From Streptomyces lomondensis (GTDB lineage: Bacteria > Actinomycetota > Actinomycetes > Streptomycetales > Streptomycetaceae): a stretch of 64,000 nt of DNA. Shown in pieces: positions 52,370 through 61,563 of the stretch (positions are counted from its first letter, which is position 1; each line of letters begins with the position of its first letter). The notes beneath the pieces are model-generated. The model saw nothing but the letters and a program-made list of their open reading frames with translations. It made no database searches and was not told the DNA's origin. Both the position numbers and the translations under genes were made by a program. Location: positions 1-64,000 of the forward strand of contig NZ_BMWC01000012.1 in NCBI RefSeq assembly GCF_014651035.1, written 5' to 3'.

Positions 52370-52762
52370 ATGTCCGCTGTGGCACGTTTCCGTTCCGTGG
52401 TCGTCGACTGCCCCGACCCGCGCGAGCTGGCCCGCTTCTATGCGCAGGTCGGGGGCGGCACGCCGGAGGACGACGACCCCGACTGGGTGGTGCTGCGGAT
52501 CCCCGACGGGCCGCGGCTCGCCTTCCAGCGCTCCCCCGAATACACCCCGCCGGAGTGGCCGCGCTCCGACCGCAACGCCCAGCAGTTCCATCTGGACTTC
52601 GACGCCGGGTCGACCTGGGACGAGATCGACGCGGCCGAGGAGCGGGTGCTGGCGCTGGGGGCGCGGGTGCTGGACCGGGAGGACTACGAGAAGAAGGACT
52701 TCCGGGTGTATGCCGACCCGGTGGGGCATCCGTTCTGCCTGTGCCGGATCGAGCACGGCTGA
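52370..52762 (+). CDS. VOC family protein (glyoxalase-like), copy 2
   Basis: 130 residues from ATG 52370 with GGGAGGCTCC upstream. It is a tandem paralogue of the previous gene: VVVDCPDPRELARFYAQVGGG, WVVLRIPDGPRLAFQRSPEYTPPEWP (in pieces), QQFHLDFDAGSTWDEIDAAEE and DFRVYADPVGHPFCLCRI. The copies are about 50% alike by eye, with a small insertion here in the second helix. They probably form a heterodimer or serve two related substrates. Confidence 0.9.
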   Translation: MSAVARFRSVVVDCPDPRELARFYAQVGGGTPEDDDPDWVVLRIPDGPRLAFQRSPEYTPPEWPRSDRNAQQFHLDFDAGSTWDEIDAAEERVLALGARVLDREDYEKKDFRVYADPVGHPFCLCRIEHG

Positions 52763-52794
52763 CACCAACACCACGGCTGACACCGCCGGGTTCG

Positions 52795-53925
52795 CTACCC
52801 GTCCAGCTCCGCGATCGTCGCCGTCGACGGCTCGCGGCGCTGCTGGGCCGCGCGGGCCGTGAAGTCGGCGCCGCGCAGCACGCGCTGGACGTTGCCCCAG
52901 GTCAACAGGGCCACATCGCCCTCGTCCCAGCCGCGTCGGAGCAGCTCGGCGATCAGCCGCGGATAGCAGGAGGCGTCGCCGAGCTCCTGCGGGTGGGCGG
53001 CTCCGGAGTCGTAGGTGCCGGACAGCCCGACGCAGTGTGCTCCGGCGACCTCGCGGATGTGGTCGAGGTGGTCGGCGACGTCGCGGACGGTGGGGCCGGT
53101 CTGCTCGGCGGTCAGCGGCACCAGGCACAGCCCCTTGGCCTCGCCCAGCTCCGCCAGCAGGTCGTCGGGGAGGTTGACCGGGTGGGGGCGGATGGCCCGG
53201 GCGGCGGAGCGGCTGCACAGCACGGGTGCCCGGGAGAGGCTCAGGACGCGGCGGACGGTCTGCGGTGAGGCGCCGGAGAGGTCCGCGATCACGCCGAGCC
53301 GGTTCATCTCACGCACGACTTCCTCGCCGAACCGGGTCAGCCCCGCCTCGCTCGCCCAGGACACCCCGGTCAGGGTCAGCACGCGCAGGCCGAGCAGGTG
53401 CAGCTGGCGCAGGATGCCCAGCGAGTCGCCGACGGCGGACGCCCCGGCGGGGCCGAGGAGCACGGCGACCCGGCCGCAGTTGCGGGCGTCCGCGACCTGC
53501 CCGGCCGTACAGGCGGGCCGCAGGCCCTCGTCGCAGGTGCGGACGACGGCCTTCGCCAGGTCCAGCTGCTCCAGGGTGGCGCCGACGGCCCGGTCGCCGT
53601 CGAGGCCCTCGGGCAGGTGCAGCGACCAGAACAGGGCGCCCACCCGTCCGCTGCGCAGCCGGGGCACGTCCGTGTCGACGCTGATCTCGCCGAGCTCCAG
53701 GTCGTAGTAGGACAGGCGCTTGAGCGCCCAGGGCAGTCCGTTGTAGCCGTCGGCGACGGGGTGCGCGGCGAGGATGGCGTGGGCCCGGGTCAGGGGCTCG
53801 TCGTCCGGGTCGGAGACGGGCTCGTACGATTCCGCCGCGACGGCCTCCTCGGGGTACGGCTCGGCCAGGTCGTCGAGTTCACCGGCCGCGACGGTGGGGC
53901 GCAGGTCGTCCTGGAGGTCTGCCAT
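52795..53925 (-). CDS. Inactive-looking membrane dipeptidase (M19) homologue
   Basis: 376 residues, a homologue of the dipeptidase at 55526. Against that intact copy, zinc ligands are lost: HND in [10 protein letters not shown] becomes VADGYNGLPW (Tyr61, Gly63); the bridging Glu in MGAEGGHS becomes LGPAGASAV; His in DLSHVAATT becomes [17 protein letters not shown] becomes SRSAARAI; GGDYDG becomes SGTYDSG. The fold elements and length are kept, and there is no frameshift, so it looks like a pseudoenzyme under selection rather than a decaying gene. It carries an acidic N-terminal extension of about 45 residues. Convergent with the VOC genes. Confidence 0.85.
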   Translation of the reverse strand: MADLQDDLRPTVAAGELDDLAEPYPEEAVAAESYEPVSDPDDEPLTRAHAILAAHPVADGYNGLPWALKRLSYYDLELGEISVDTDVPRLRSGRVGALFWSLHLPEGLDGDRAVGATLEQLDLAKAVVRTCDEGLRPACTAGQVADARNCGRVAVLLGPAGASAVGDSLGILRQLHLLGLRVLTLTGVSWASEAGLTRFGEEVVREMNRLGVIADLSGASPQTVRRVLSLSRAPVLCSRSAARAIRPHPVNLPDDLLAELGEAKGLCLVPLTAEQTGPTVRDVADHLDHIREVAGAHCVGLSGTYDSGAAHPQELGDASCYPRLIAELLRRGWDEGDVALLTWGNVQRVLRGADFTARAAQQRREPSTATIAELDG

Positions 53926-54030
53926 GGCGGCTCCGTACGGTCGTCGTGCAGTACGGTCACCGTCACACGGAGGCGTGGGCTGTTCCTGGTGGGAGGCGCG
54001 TTCGGGGTACGGCCTCGCACGGCCGCGCGG

Positions 54031-54390
54031 TCAGGGCAGCCGGGCCGCCTCGATCACCTCGTCCAGGGTGTCCCGGGAGCGGACCAGGTCGGCGATCATG
54101 CGGTCGATGCGGGCGCGCTCGGCGGTGAGTTCGGCGACCAGGCTGGGCGTGGCGCGGGCCGAGGGCCCGCCGTCCGTGTCCCGCATGCACGGCAGCAGCT
54201 GGACGATCTTCTCGCTGCACAGTCCCGCCGCGAACAGCTCCTGGATCCGGATCACCCGGTCCACGGCCGCCTCCGGGTACTCCCGGTGCCCGCCGGGCGT
54301 CCGCTCGGCCGTGAGCATCCCCTGCTGCTCGTAGTAGCGCAGCGACCGCTCGCTCACGCCCGTGCGCCGGGCCAGTTCTCCGATCCGCAC
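54031..54390 (-). CDS. MerR family transcriptional regulator
   Basis: 119 residues. N-terminal winged HTH: MRIGELARRTGVSERSLRYYEQQGML and PGGHREYPEAAVDRVIRIQEL; then a helix with two Cys (AAGLCSEKIVQLLPCMRDTDG) and a dimerising coiled coil to the end. The cysteines may sense electrophiles or thiol stress. It is divergent from the old yellow enzyme gene; a perfect CTGACA/TGTCAG dyad lies in the long spacer of the shared promoter, as MerR regulators need. Confidence 0.93.
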   Translation of the reverse strand: MRIGELARRTGVSERSLRYYEQQGMLTAERTPGGHREYPEAAVDRVIRIQELFAAGLCSEKIVQLLPCMRDTDGGPSARATPSLVAELTAERARIDRMIADLVRSRDTLDEVIEAARLP

Positions 54391-54405
54391 GTCCCGCTCC
54401 CGGAC

Positions 54406-54437
54406 TTGAATCTGACATGCGTGTCAGGTTCTAGCGT
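54406..54437 (+). promoter_or_regulatory. MerR-type promoter/operator
   Basis: The dyad CTGACA-TGCG-TGTCAG (54412-54427) sits between TTGAAT (54406-54411) and a -10 region (CTAGCG or TAGCGT, 54431-54437), giving a 19-20 bp spacer. This is the classic layout for MerR activation by DNA untwisting. It is 7-17 bases before the ATG at 54444, so the mRNA may be leaderless. Confidence 0.75.
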
Positions 54438-54443
54438 ACGGGC

Positions 54444-55586
54444 ATGACGCAGCACACGACAGCACTCTTCGAACCGGCTCGTCTGCCCGGGCTGGATCTG
54501 CCCAACCGTCTGGTGATGGCCCCGCTGACCCGGAACCGGGCCGAGGCCGACGGCACGCCGACCCCGCTGATGGCCACGTACTACGCCCAGCGCGCCTCCG
54601 CCGGGCTGATCATCGCCGAGGCCGCGACGCCGAACGCGGTCGGGCAGACGTACCCGAACATCACCGCCGTCCACAGCCCGGCGCACGTGGCCGGCTGGCG
54701 GCGGGTCACGGACGCGGTCCGGGAGGCGGGCGGACGGATGTTCCTCCAGCTCCAGCACGGCGGCCGGGTCGGCCACCCCGCGACCAGCGGGCTGACGCCC
54801 CTCGCGCCCTCGCCCGTACCGCTCCCCGAGACGATCTTCACGCCGGAGGGTCACCGGCCTGCCGCCGTGCCGAGGGAGATGACCGCCGAGGACATCCGCA
54901 CCACGATCGCGGACTTCGCGAAGGCCGCCCGCAACGCGCTGGACGCCGGGTTCGAGGGCGTGGAGGTGCACTCCGCCAACGGCCATCTGCTGCACCAGTT
55001 CCTCGCCCGCAACACCAACCTGCGCACCGACGGCTACGGCGGACCGGTCGCCGCCCGGATCCGGTTCACGGCCGAGGTGACCGAGGCCGTGGCCGCCGAG
55101 ATCGGGGCCGGGCGGGTGGGGCTCAGGGTCTCCCCCGGCAACACCGTCAACGGCATCGAGGAGGGCGAGACGGAGGAGCTCTACCCGGCGCTCGTCGAGC
55201 GGCTCGGCGGGCTGGGGCTCGCCTATCTGCACCTGGGGTACGCCGACCCGGAGACGGCGGTGTACCGGAAGGTGCGCGCCGCCTGGCCGGGCGTGCTCAT
55301 CGGCAACCCGGTGCTGAAGGAGATCTCCACGGACGCGGTGCACCGGGCGTCCGAGGCGCTGCTGGCCGCCGGGGCCGACCTGATCGCGCTCGGCCGGCCC
55401 TTCCTCGCCAACCCCGATCTTGTGACGCGGCTGCGGCTCGGCGCGCCGCTGAACGAGATGCGCGACCGGTACTTCATGTATGTGGGCGGGGCGACCGGCT
55501 ACACCGACTACCCCGCCCTCGACGCTCAGCCGCCGGCCGCGTCGAGCGACTCGATCGTGGCGTTCGACGGCGGCCGCGTCTGCTGA
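54444..55586 (+). CDS. Alkene reductase (old yellow enzyme family, NemA-like)
   Basis: 380 residues. FMN enzyme reducing C=C bonds of enones, maleimides or nitro esters with NAD(P)H. TIM-barrel motifs: [57 protein letters not shown] (in pieces; His-Asn pair binding the substrate oxyanion), [14 protein letters not shown], and [15 protein letters not shown]. The length and these residues fit the xenobiotic reductase branch. Divergent MerR regulator and operator imply induction by electrophiles. Its last 61 bases overlap the 3' end of the dipeptidase gene on the other strand. Confidence 0.94.
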   Translation: MTQHTTALFEPARLPGLDLPNRLVMAPLTRNRAEADGTPTPLMATYYAQRASAGLIIAEAATPNAVGQTYPNITAVHSPAHVAGWRRVTDAVREAGGRMFLQLQHGGRVGHPATSGLTPLAPSPVPLPETIFTPEGHRPAAVPREMTAEDIRTTIADFAKAARNALDAGFEGVEVHSANGHLLHQFLARNTNLRTDGYGGPVAARIRFTAEVTEAVAAEIGAGRVGLRVSPGNTVNGIEEGETEELYPALVERLGGLGLAYLHLGYADPETAVYRKVRAAWPGVLIGNPVLKEISTDAVHRASEALLAAGADLIALGRPFLANPDLVTRLRLGAPLNEMRDRYFMYVGGATGYTDYPALDAQPPAASSDSIVAFDGGRVC

Positions 55587-56713
55587 AGCCCCCGGGCCAC
55601 GGACTCCGCCGCGTCCAGCACCCGCACCGCGTTCTTCCAGGTCAGCTTGGCGAGGTCGGCCTTCGACCAGCCGCGGTCCAGCAGCTCCGCGATCAGGTTC
55701 GGGTAGCCGGAGACGTCGTCGAGGCCGTCGGGGGTGAACGCCGTGCCGTCGTAGTCGCCGCCGATGCCGAGGTGGTCGATGCCGGCCGCCTCGCGCATGT
55801 GGTCCAGGTGGTCGGCGACCGTCGCCACGGTCGCGACCGGGCGCGGGTGCCGCTCCTCGAAGGCGCGGTGGACCTTCATGGCCTCCGGGGTGGTGTCGAG
55901 GTGGTGGAAGCCGTGGGCGCGCATGTTCTCGTCGGCCGCGGCGGTCCAGTCGACGGCGGCCTGGAGCACGAACTTCGGTACGAACGTCACCATCGCGACA
56001 CCGCCGTTGGCGGGCAGCCGCTCCAGGACGTCGTCCGGGATGTTGCGCGGGTGGTCGCACACGGCCCGGGCGGAGGAGTGGGAGAAGATCACCGGGGCGG
56101 AACTGGCGTCGAGCGCGTCCCGCATGGTCGTCGCGGCCACGTGGGAGAGGTCGACGAGCATGCCGAGCCGGTTCATCTCCCGTACGACCTCGCGGCCGAA
56201 CGCGGTGAGACCCCCGGCCCTCGGCTCGTCGGTCGCGGAGTCCGCCCAGTCCACGTTGTCGTTGTGGGTGAGCGTCAGATAGCGCACGCCGAGCGCGTAC
56301 AGGCCGCGCAGGGTGCCCAGGGAGTTGGCGATGGAGTGGCCGCCCTCCGCGCCCATGAGGGAGGCGATACGGCCCTCGCGGCGTACGGCCTCCATGTCGG
56401 CGGCCGTCAGCGCGGAGCGCAGGTCCTCCGGGTGGCGGTCGATCAACTGCCGTACGCAGTCGATCTGTTCGAGGGTGGCCGCGACCGGGTCGGGCGAGTC
56501 CGTGCGGACGTACACCGACCAGTACTGCGCACCGACCCCGCCCGCGCGCAGCCGCGGGATGTCCGTGTGCAGATGGCCGGCCTGGTCGGCGGCGATGTCG
56601 CGGGCGTCGAGGTCGTAGCGGACCTGCTCGCGCAGCGCCCAGGGCAGGTCGTTGTGCCCGTCGGCGACGGGGAACTCGGCGAGGAGCGCGCGGGCGTCGT
56701 CGAGGGACGTCAT
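55526..56713 (-). CDS. Membrane dipeptidase (renal dipeptidase, M19)
   Basis: 395 residues with the full set of M19 zinc ligands: [14 protein letters not shown] (His20, Asp22), [16 protein letters not shown] (Glu), [17 protein letters not shown] (His), [17 protein letters not shown] (His and Arg), and [21 protein letters not shown] (Asp). Cuts dipeptides including those with D-residues. No signal peptide, so cytosolic. The gene is 4 bp upstream of purE on the same strand in reverse order (purK, purE read first), so may be at the end of the purKE transcript. See 52795 for the inactive paralogue. Confidence 0.93.
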   Translation of the reverse strand: MTSLDDARALLAEFPVADGHNDLPWALREQVRYDLDARDIAADQAGHLHTDIPRLRAGGVGAQYWSVYVRTDSPDPVAATLEQIDCVRQLIDRHPEDLRSALTAADMEAVRREGRIASLMGAEGGHSIANSLGTLRGLYALGVRYLTLTHNDNVDWADSATDEPRAGGLTAFGREVVREMNRLGMLVDLSHVAATTMRDALDASSAPVIFSHSSARAVCDHPRNIPDDVLERLPANGGVAMVTFVPKFVLQAAVDWTAAADENMRAHGFHHLDTTPEAMKVHRAFEERHPRPVATVATVADHLDHMREAAGIDHLGIGGDYDGTAFTPDGLDDVSGYPNLIAELLDRGWSKADLAKLTWKNAVRVLDAAESVARGLQQTRPPSNATIESLDAAGG

Positions 56714-56717
56714 GGGA

Positions 56718-57242
56718 TCACTTCCCGAAGCCGAAGCCGCCGCCCGCGCCCTCGACCTTGGCGCGCAGGCGCTTGCCCTTCTCGGTGGCCTGGTCGTTCA
56801 GCTCCTGCTGGAACTCGCGCATCCGGACGCGCAGGTCCTCGTCGTGCGCGGCGAGGATGCGGGCCGCCAGCAGGCCGGCGTTGCGGGCGCCGGCGACGGA
56901 GACCGTGGCGACCGGGACGCCGGCCGGCATCTGCACGATCGACAGGAGGCTGTCCATGCCGTCGAGGTACTTCAGCGGCACGGGTACGCCGATGACCGGC
57001 AGCGGGGTCACGGACGCGAGCATGCCGGGCAGGTGGGCGGCGCCGCCCGCGCCGGCGATGATCACCTTGAGCCCGCGCTCGTCGGCCTGCTCGCCGTACG
57101 CCACCATCTCGCGCGGCATGCGGTGGGCGGAGACGACGTCGACCTCGTAGGCGATCTCGAACTCGTCGAGGGCCTTCGCGGCGGCCTCCATGACGGGCCA
57201 GTCGGAGTCCGACCCCATGACGATGCCGACAACAGGGCTCAT
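56718..57242 (-). CDS. purE: N5-carboxyaminoimidazole ribonucleotide mutase
   Basis: 174 residues. Converts N5-CAIR to CAIR in purine synthesis. Motifs: [33 protein letters not shown] (catalytic His), [20 protein letters not shown] (in pieces) and [23 protein letters not shown]. The ATG at 57242 overlaps the purK stop (ATGA), indicating translational coupling. The gene is complete; a C-terminal Gly/Phe-rich tail is short. Confidence 0.96.
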   Translation of the reverse strand: MSPVVGIVMGSDSDWPVMEAAAKALDEFEIAYEVDVVSAHRMPREMVAYGEQADERGLKVIIAGAGGAAHLPGMLASVTPLPVIGVPVPLKYLDGMDSLLSIVQMPAGVPVATVSVAGARNAGLLAARILAAHDEDLRVRMREFQQELNDQATEKGKRLRAKVEGAGGGFGFGK

Positions 57243-58378
57243 TCGGTGATCGTGCCTCTCAGGTAACCGGCTGCGTGACGGGCGCGCTCCAGCACGTCGT
57301 CCAGGTCGTCGCCGTAGGTGTTGACGTGACCGACCTTGCGGCCGGGCTTCACGTCCTTGCCGTACATGTGGATCTTGAGCTGGGGGTCGCGGGCCATGCA
57401 GTGCAGGTACGCGGAGTACATGTCCGGGAAGTCGCCGCCGAGGACGTTGACCATGACCGTCCACTTGGCGCGCGGGCGCGGGTCTCCGAGGGGCAGGTCC
57501 AGGACCGCGCGGACGTGGTTGGCGAACTGGCTGGTGACCGCGCCGTCCATCGACCAGTGGCCGGAGTTGTGCGGGCGCATCGCCAGCTCGTTGACGAGGA
57601 TGCGGCCGTCGCGGGTCTGGAACAGCTCGACGGCGAGGTGGCCGACGACGCCGAGTTCCTTGGCGATGTTCAGCGCCATCTCCGAGGCCTCCAGCGCGAG
57701 GCCCTCGTCGAGGTCGGGCGCCGGGGCGATGACCGTGTCGCAGACGCCGTTCACCTGGCGGGACTCGACGACCGGGTAGGCGACGGCCTGGCCGTGCGGG
57801 GAGCGGACGACGTTGGCGGCGAGCTCGCGGACGAAGTCGACCTTCTCCTCGGCGAGCACGGGGACACCGGCCTTGAACGGGTCGGCGGCCTCCTCGACGG
57901 AGCCGACGACCCACACGCCCTTGCCGTCGTAGCCGCCGCGGACGGTCTTGAGGACGACGGGGAAGCCGTCCCCCTCGGCCGCGAACGCGGCCACGTCCTG
58001 CGGATCGGAAACGATCCTGTGTCTCGGGCAGGGCACGCCGATCGCGTCGAGCCTCGCACGCATCACGCCCTTGTCCTGGGCGTGCACGAGCGCGTCCGGG
58101 CCGGGGCGCACGGGGATGCCGTCCGCCTCCAGGGCCCTGAGGTGCTCGGTGGGTACGTGTTCGTGATCGAAGGTGATCACGTCGCACCCGCGTGCGAACT
58201 CGCGCAGCGTGTCCAGGTCGCGATAGTCGCCGACGACGACATCGCCCACGACCTGCGCGGCGGAGTCCTGCGGGGTGTCACTGAGGAGCTTGAACCTGAT
58301 GCCGAGCGGGATGCCCGCCTCGTGTGTCATACGAGCGAGCTGGCCCCCGCCGACCATGCCGATTACCGGGAACGTCAC
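57239..58378 (-). CDS. purK: 5-(carboxyamino)imidazole ribonucleotide synthase
   Basis: 379 residues from GTG 58378; the frame is open 27 codons more. ATP-grasp ligase making N5-CAIR from AIR, bicarbonate and ATP; its product goes to PurE. N-terminus [53 protein letters not shown] (ATP binding), [28 protein letters not shown] (in pieces; metal ligands). Start chosen because [12 protein letters not shown] is the normal beginning and GGGGGA lies just before the GTG. Confidence 0.96.
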   Translation of the reverse strand: MTFPVIGMVGGGQLARMTHEAGIPLGIRFKLLSDTPQDSAAQVVGDVVVGDYRDLDTLREFARGCDVITFDHEHVPTEHLRALEADGIPVRPGPDALVHAQDKGVMRARLDAIGVPCPRHRIVSDPQDVAAFAAEGDGFPVVLKTVRGGYDGKGVWVVGSVEEAADPFKAGVPVLAEEKVDFVRELAANVVRSPHGQAVAYPVVESRQVNGVCDTVIAPAPDLDEGLALEASEMALNIAKELGVVGHLAVELFQTRDGRILVNELAMRPHNSGHWSMDGAVTSQFANHVRAVLDLPLGDPRPRAKWTVMVNVLGGDFPDMYSAYLHCMARDPQLKIHMYGKDVKPGRKVGHVNTYGDDLDDVLERARHAAGYLRGTITE

Positions 58379-58541
58379 TCCCCCAGAGTATCGGCCGCGC
58401 CGAGGTGGCCGGTTTCCTGTCCCTCCCGGGCCCTGTCCGGACCATCTCCGGCCGTCCACGGCCGTCCGCAGGAAGATCGCGCGGGAGGGTGGTTAGCATG
58501 GCTGGGTTGACGCCAACCGACGGACGGGGGCCTGCACGACC

Positions 58542-59048
58542 ATGGGACATGGTGCCTCGCGGCTCCGACGGCTCTGTCGGGAAGCCGCCAAATTCGGCGC
58601 GGTGGGCGGGGCAGGTGTGCTCGTCAACCTCCTCGTGTTCAACCTGGTACGGCATGTGACCGACCTCCCGGTGGTCCGCGCGAGCGTCATCGCGACCGTC
58701 GTCGCGATCGTCTTCAACTACGTCGGCTTCCGCTACTTCACGTACCGCGACCGCGACAAGACCCGCCGTACGCGGGAGATGAGCCTGTTCCTGCTGTTCA
58801 GCGCGGTCGGGCTGGTCATCGAGAACGGCGTGCTCTACGCGGCCACGTACGGCTTCGGCTGGGACACCCCGCTCCAGAACAACATCTTCAAGTTCCTCGG
58901 CATCGGCATCGCGACCCTGTTCCGCTTCTGGTCGTACCGCACGTGGGTGTTCCGCGCGCTGCCGGGCCGGGAGGCCGTGGCGGACGCGGAGTCGATCCTG
59001 AAGCGGGAGCGGGCCAGGCAGTCCCGGACGAAGCAGCGGGTGCCGTAG
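58542..59048 (+). CDS. GtrA family membrane protein
   Basis: 168 residues with four membrane helices (about 15-40, 45-68, 80-103, 108-132). The family pattern is FGAVGGAGVLVNLLVFNLV, IATVVAIVFNYVGFRYFTYRDR (the conserved N-x-x-x-x-R-x-x-F motif) and IGIATLFRFWSYRTWVFR. GtrA proteins are thought to flip undecaprenyl-phosphate-linked sugars or help glycosyltransferases in polymer synthesis. Divergent from purK with 160 bp between the starts. Convergent with the sensor kinase gene. Confidence 0.9.
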   Translation: MGHGASRLRRLCREAAKFGAVGGAGVLVNLLVFNLVRHVTDLPVVRASVIATVVAIVFNYVGFRYFTYRDRDKTRRTREMSLFLLFSAVGLVIENGVLYAATYGFGWDTPLQNNIFKFLGIGIATLFRFWSYRTWVFRALPGREAVADAESILKRERARQSRTKQRVP

Positions 59049-59063
59049 CGGCCCCGGGCGGTC

Positions 59064-60341
59064 CTAGCGGACCGTCGGCTCGTCGTCGTTCTCCGGGTTC
59101 TTCCGTACCGGCGTGCGGGACAGGAACAGGCCGAAGACCGGGGGCTTGGTCTGGAGCATCTCCAGGCGGCCGCCGTCCGCCTCCGCCAGGTCGCGGGCCA
59201 CGGCCAGGCCGATGCCCGTGGAGTTCCGGCCGCTGATCGCCCGCTCGAAGATGCGGGCGCCCAGGTCGGCGGGGACCCCGGGGCCCTCGTCCGTGACCTC
59301 GATGACCGCCTGGTTGCCGGTGACGCGGGTGCGCAGCGCCACCGTGCCGCCGCCGTGCATGAGGGAGTTCTCGATCAGCGCGGCCAGGACCTGCGCGACC
59401 GCGCCGGGCGTGCCCACCGCCTCCAGATGCCGCTTGCCGGAGCTGACGATCGCCCGGCCCGCGCTGCGGTAGGCGGGACGCCACTCGGCGAGCTGCTGCT
59501 GGATGACCTCGTCGAGGTCGAAGGTGACGGCGGAGCCGGTGCGCGGGTCGCGGGAGTTCGTCAGCAGCCGCTCGACGACGTCCGTGAGCCGCTCGACCTG
59601 CGTCAGCGCGATCGTCGCCTCCTCCTTCACCGTGTCCGGGTCGTCGGTGAGGGTGATCTCCTCCAGCCGCATGGACAGGGCCGTGAGCGGCGTCCGCAGC
59701 TGGTGGGAGGCGTCCGCGGCCAGGCGGCGTTCGGCGGTCAGCATGCGCGCGATGCGCTCGGCGGAGCCGTCCAGCACGTCCGCCACCCGGTCCAGCTCGG
59801 GCACCCCGTACCGCTTGTGCCGGGGGCGCGGATCGCCCGAGCCGAGCCGCTCGGCCGTCTCCGCGAGGTCGGTCAGCGGCGACGCCAGCCGGTTGGCCTG
59901 GCGGACCGCCAGCAGCACCGCGGCCACCACCGCCAGCAGCGCGACCAGCACGATGATCAGCAGGGTGCGGCCGACCTCCCGGGTCACCGTGGAGCGCGGC
60001 TCCTGGACGGTGACCGTCTCGCCCTCCTCGCCGGACGCGGTCTCGCTGATGACGTCGCCGGCCGGCTTGGTGCCGACCTCGATGGGCGCCTCGCCGGGGA
60101 TCCGGATCACCGCGTAGTAGCGGTCCTGCGTGACCTGGTCGCGCAGCACCTCCGCGTCGACCTGCTGCTCGCCGAAGAGCCGGCTGTCGACGATGCTGGC
60201 CAGCCGGACCGCCTCGGACTCCACCCGCTCCTGGGCGCTGTTGCTGATGGTCCGGGTCTCGACGATGACGAGGGAGACGCCGAACACGGCGATCACGACG
60301 AGCACCACGGCGAGCGTGGACTGGATCAGTCGGCGGCGCAT
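59064..60341 (-). CDS. Two-component sensor histidine kinase
   Basis: 425 residues. Helix 1 at about 7-27, an extracytoplasmic sensor of about 95 residues (with VESEAVRLASIVDSRLF), helix 2 at 126-146, HAMP (about 147-200), dimerisation domain with the phospho-acceptor His213 in ADASHQLRTPLTAL, and ATPase: N box VLAALIENSLMHGGG, G1 VTDEGPGVPADLG, G2 STGIGLAVARDLAEADGG. It is 29 bp downstream of its response regulator, same strand. The signal is unknown. Confidence 0.94.
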   Translation of the reverse strand: MRRRLIQSTLAVVLVVIAVFGVSLVIVETRTISNSAQERVESEAVRLASIVDSRLFGEQQVDAEVLRDQVTQDRYYAVIRIPGEAPIEVGTKPAGDVISETASGEEGETVTVQEPRSTVTREVGRTLLIIVLVALLAVVAAVLLAVRQANRLASPLTDLAETAERLGSGDPRPRHKRYGVPELDRVADVLDGSAERIARMLTAERRLAADASHQLRTPLTALSMRLEEITLTDDPDTVKEEATIALTQVERLTDVVERLLTNSRDPRTGSAVTFDLDEVIQQQLAEWRPAYRSAGRAIVSSGKRHLEAVGTPGAVAQVLAALIENSLMHGGGTVALRTRVTGNQAVIEVTDEGPGVPADLGARIFERAISGRNSTGIGLAVARDLAEADGGRLEMLQTKPPVFGLFLSRTPVRKNPENDDEPTVR

Positions 60342-60369
60342 GTCCTGTTACCCGAGCCTGCCTCGCGGC

Positions 60370-61047
60370 TCAGCTCTTCTCGAAACGGAATCCCACACCG
60401 CGCACGGTGGCGATGTAGCGGGGGTTGGCGGCGTCGTCGCCGAGCTTCTTGCGCAGCCAGGAGATGTGCATGTCGAGGGTCTTGGTCGACGACCACCAGG
60501 TCGTGTCCCAGACCTCGCGCATCAGCTGGTCGCGGGTGACGACCCGGCCGGCGTCGCGCACCAGCACCCGCAGCAGGTCGAACTCCTTGGCGGTGAGCTG
60601 GAGCTCCTCCTCGCCCATCCAGGCGCGGTGCGACTCGACGTCGATGCGCACGCCGTGCGTGGCGGGCGGCTGCTGCGGCTCGGCGGCGCCGCGCCGCAGC
60701 AGGGCCCGGACGCGGGCGAGCAGCTCGGCGAGCCGGAACGGCTTGGTGACGTAGTCGTCGGCGCCCGCGTCGAGCCCGACGACGGTGTCCACCTCGTCGG
60801 CGCGCGCGGTGAGAATCAGAATCGGAATGCTGTGGCCTTCGCCACGCAGGCGGCGGGCCACCTCCAGACCGTCCATGCCGGGCAGACCCAGGTCGAGCAC
60901 GACCAGGTCGACGCCGCCCTGCATTCCGGCGTCGAGAGCGGTGGGTCCGTCCTCACGCACCTCGACCTCATAGCCCTCCCGGCGCAGAGCACGGGCCAGC
61001 GGCTCCGAGATGGACGCGTCGTCCTCGGCGAGCAGTACTCGGGTCAT
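60370..61047 (-). CDS. OmpR-family response regulator
   Basis: 225 residues. Receiver domain 1-118 with acidic pocket AEDDAS, phosphorylation Asp52 in VLDLGLPGMDG, and Lys102 in DYVTKPFRLAELL. Winged-helix output domain 130-222: LQLTAKEFDLLRVLVRDAGRVVTRDQL (in pieces) and LDMHISWLRKKLGDDAANPRYIATVRGVGF (in pieces). First gene of the pair; promoter lies in the 61048-61563 gap. Targets unknown. Confidence 0.95.
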   Translation of the reverse strand: MTRVLLAEDDASISEPLARALRREGYEVEVREDGPTALDAGMQGGVDLVVLDLGLPGMDGLEVARRLRGEGHSIPILILTARADEVDTVVGLDAGADDYVTKPFRLAELLARVRALLRRGAAEPQQPPATHGVRIDVESHRAWMGEEELQLTAKEFDLLRVLVRDAGRVVTRDQLMREVWDTTWWSSTKTLDMHISWLRKKLGDDAANPRYIATVRGVGFRFEKS

Positions 61048-61563
61048 GAGGTGATGGTAGACCTGCGAGGCCCTGAGCTGGGGTGTGACCGGAAGCCTTG
61101 ATTCTTACCGTTGGCATACCCGCTTCTTACGTTCCACGGGAACGCGGCCGGACCTCTGCATTTGGGGTGCGATCCTGGTAAGGACCTTGGAAACCGGGTC
61201 TGCGGTTCCCCCGACACCTGTGATCCGTGTCTCAAGTCCTTCCATATGCGCCCGTGTCCTGCCGTATGGTGAATCAACGCCTGTAGCAGCATGGCGACCT
61301 TCGGAGGCTCTTTGCCCTGGAGGTCTCTTTTGTGTCCGGGCCGGTTTCCCGCCGGCCCCTACCTGTAACGACCTGTGGCCGGGCCTCCTCGTGCGGTGAC
61401 GCGCGTAGAGGCGTGGATCCCGGTGGCGACCGCCCACCGCTCCGTGACCCGGAGCGGACCCCCGTAGGCGTCGGGCGGACGGCCGTACGCACCGGTGCCG
61501 GCAGCCCCCACCGGGCGCACCGCCGCTGTCGCGGGGGCGCGTCCCGAGCAGCAAGGAACGACC
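61048..61563. other. Long intergenic region between response regulator and peptide transporter
   Basis: 516 bases without a convincing gene. The left half is relatively AT-rich and should hold both promoters; TATGGT near 61264 is a possible -10 for the rightward gene. The right half (about 61290-61563) is GC-rich and looks like a long untranslated leader, with a GGGCCGG/CCGGCCC hairpin at 61338-61358. Confidence 0.4.
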
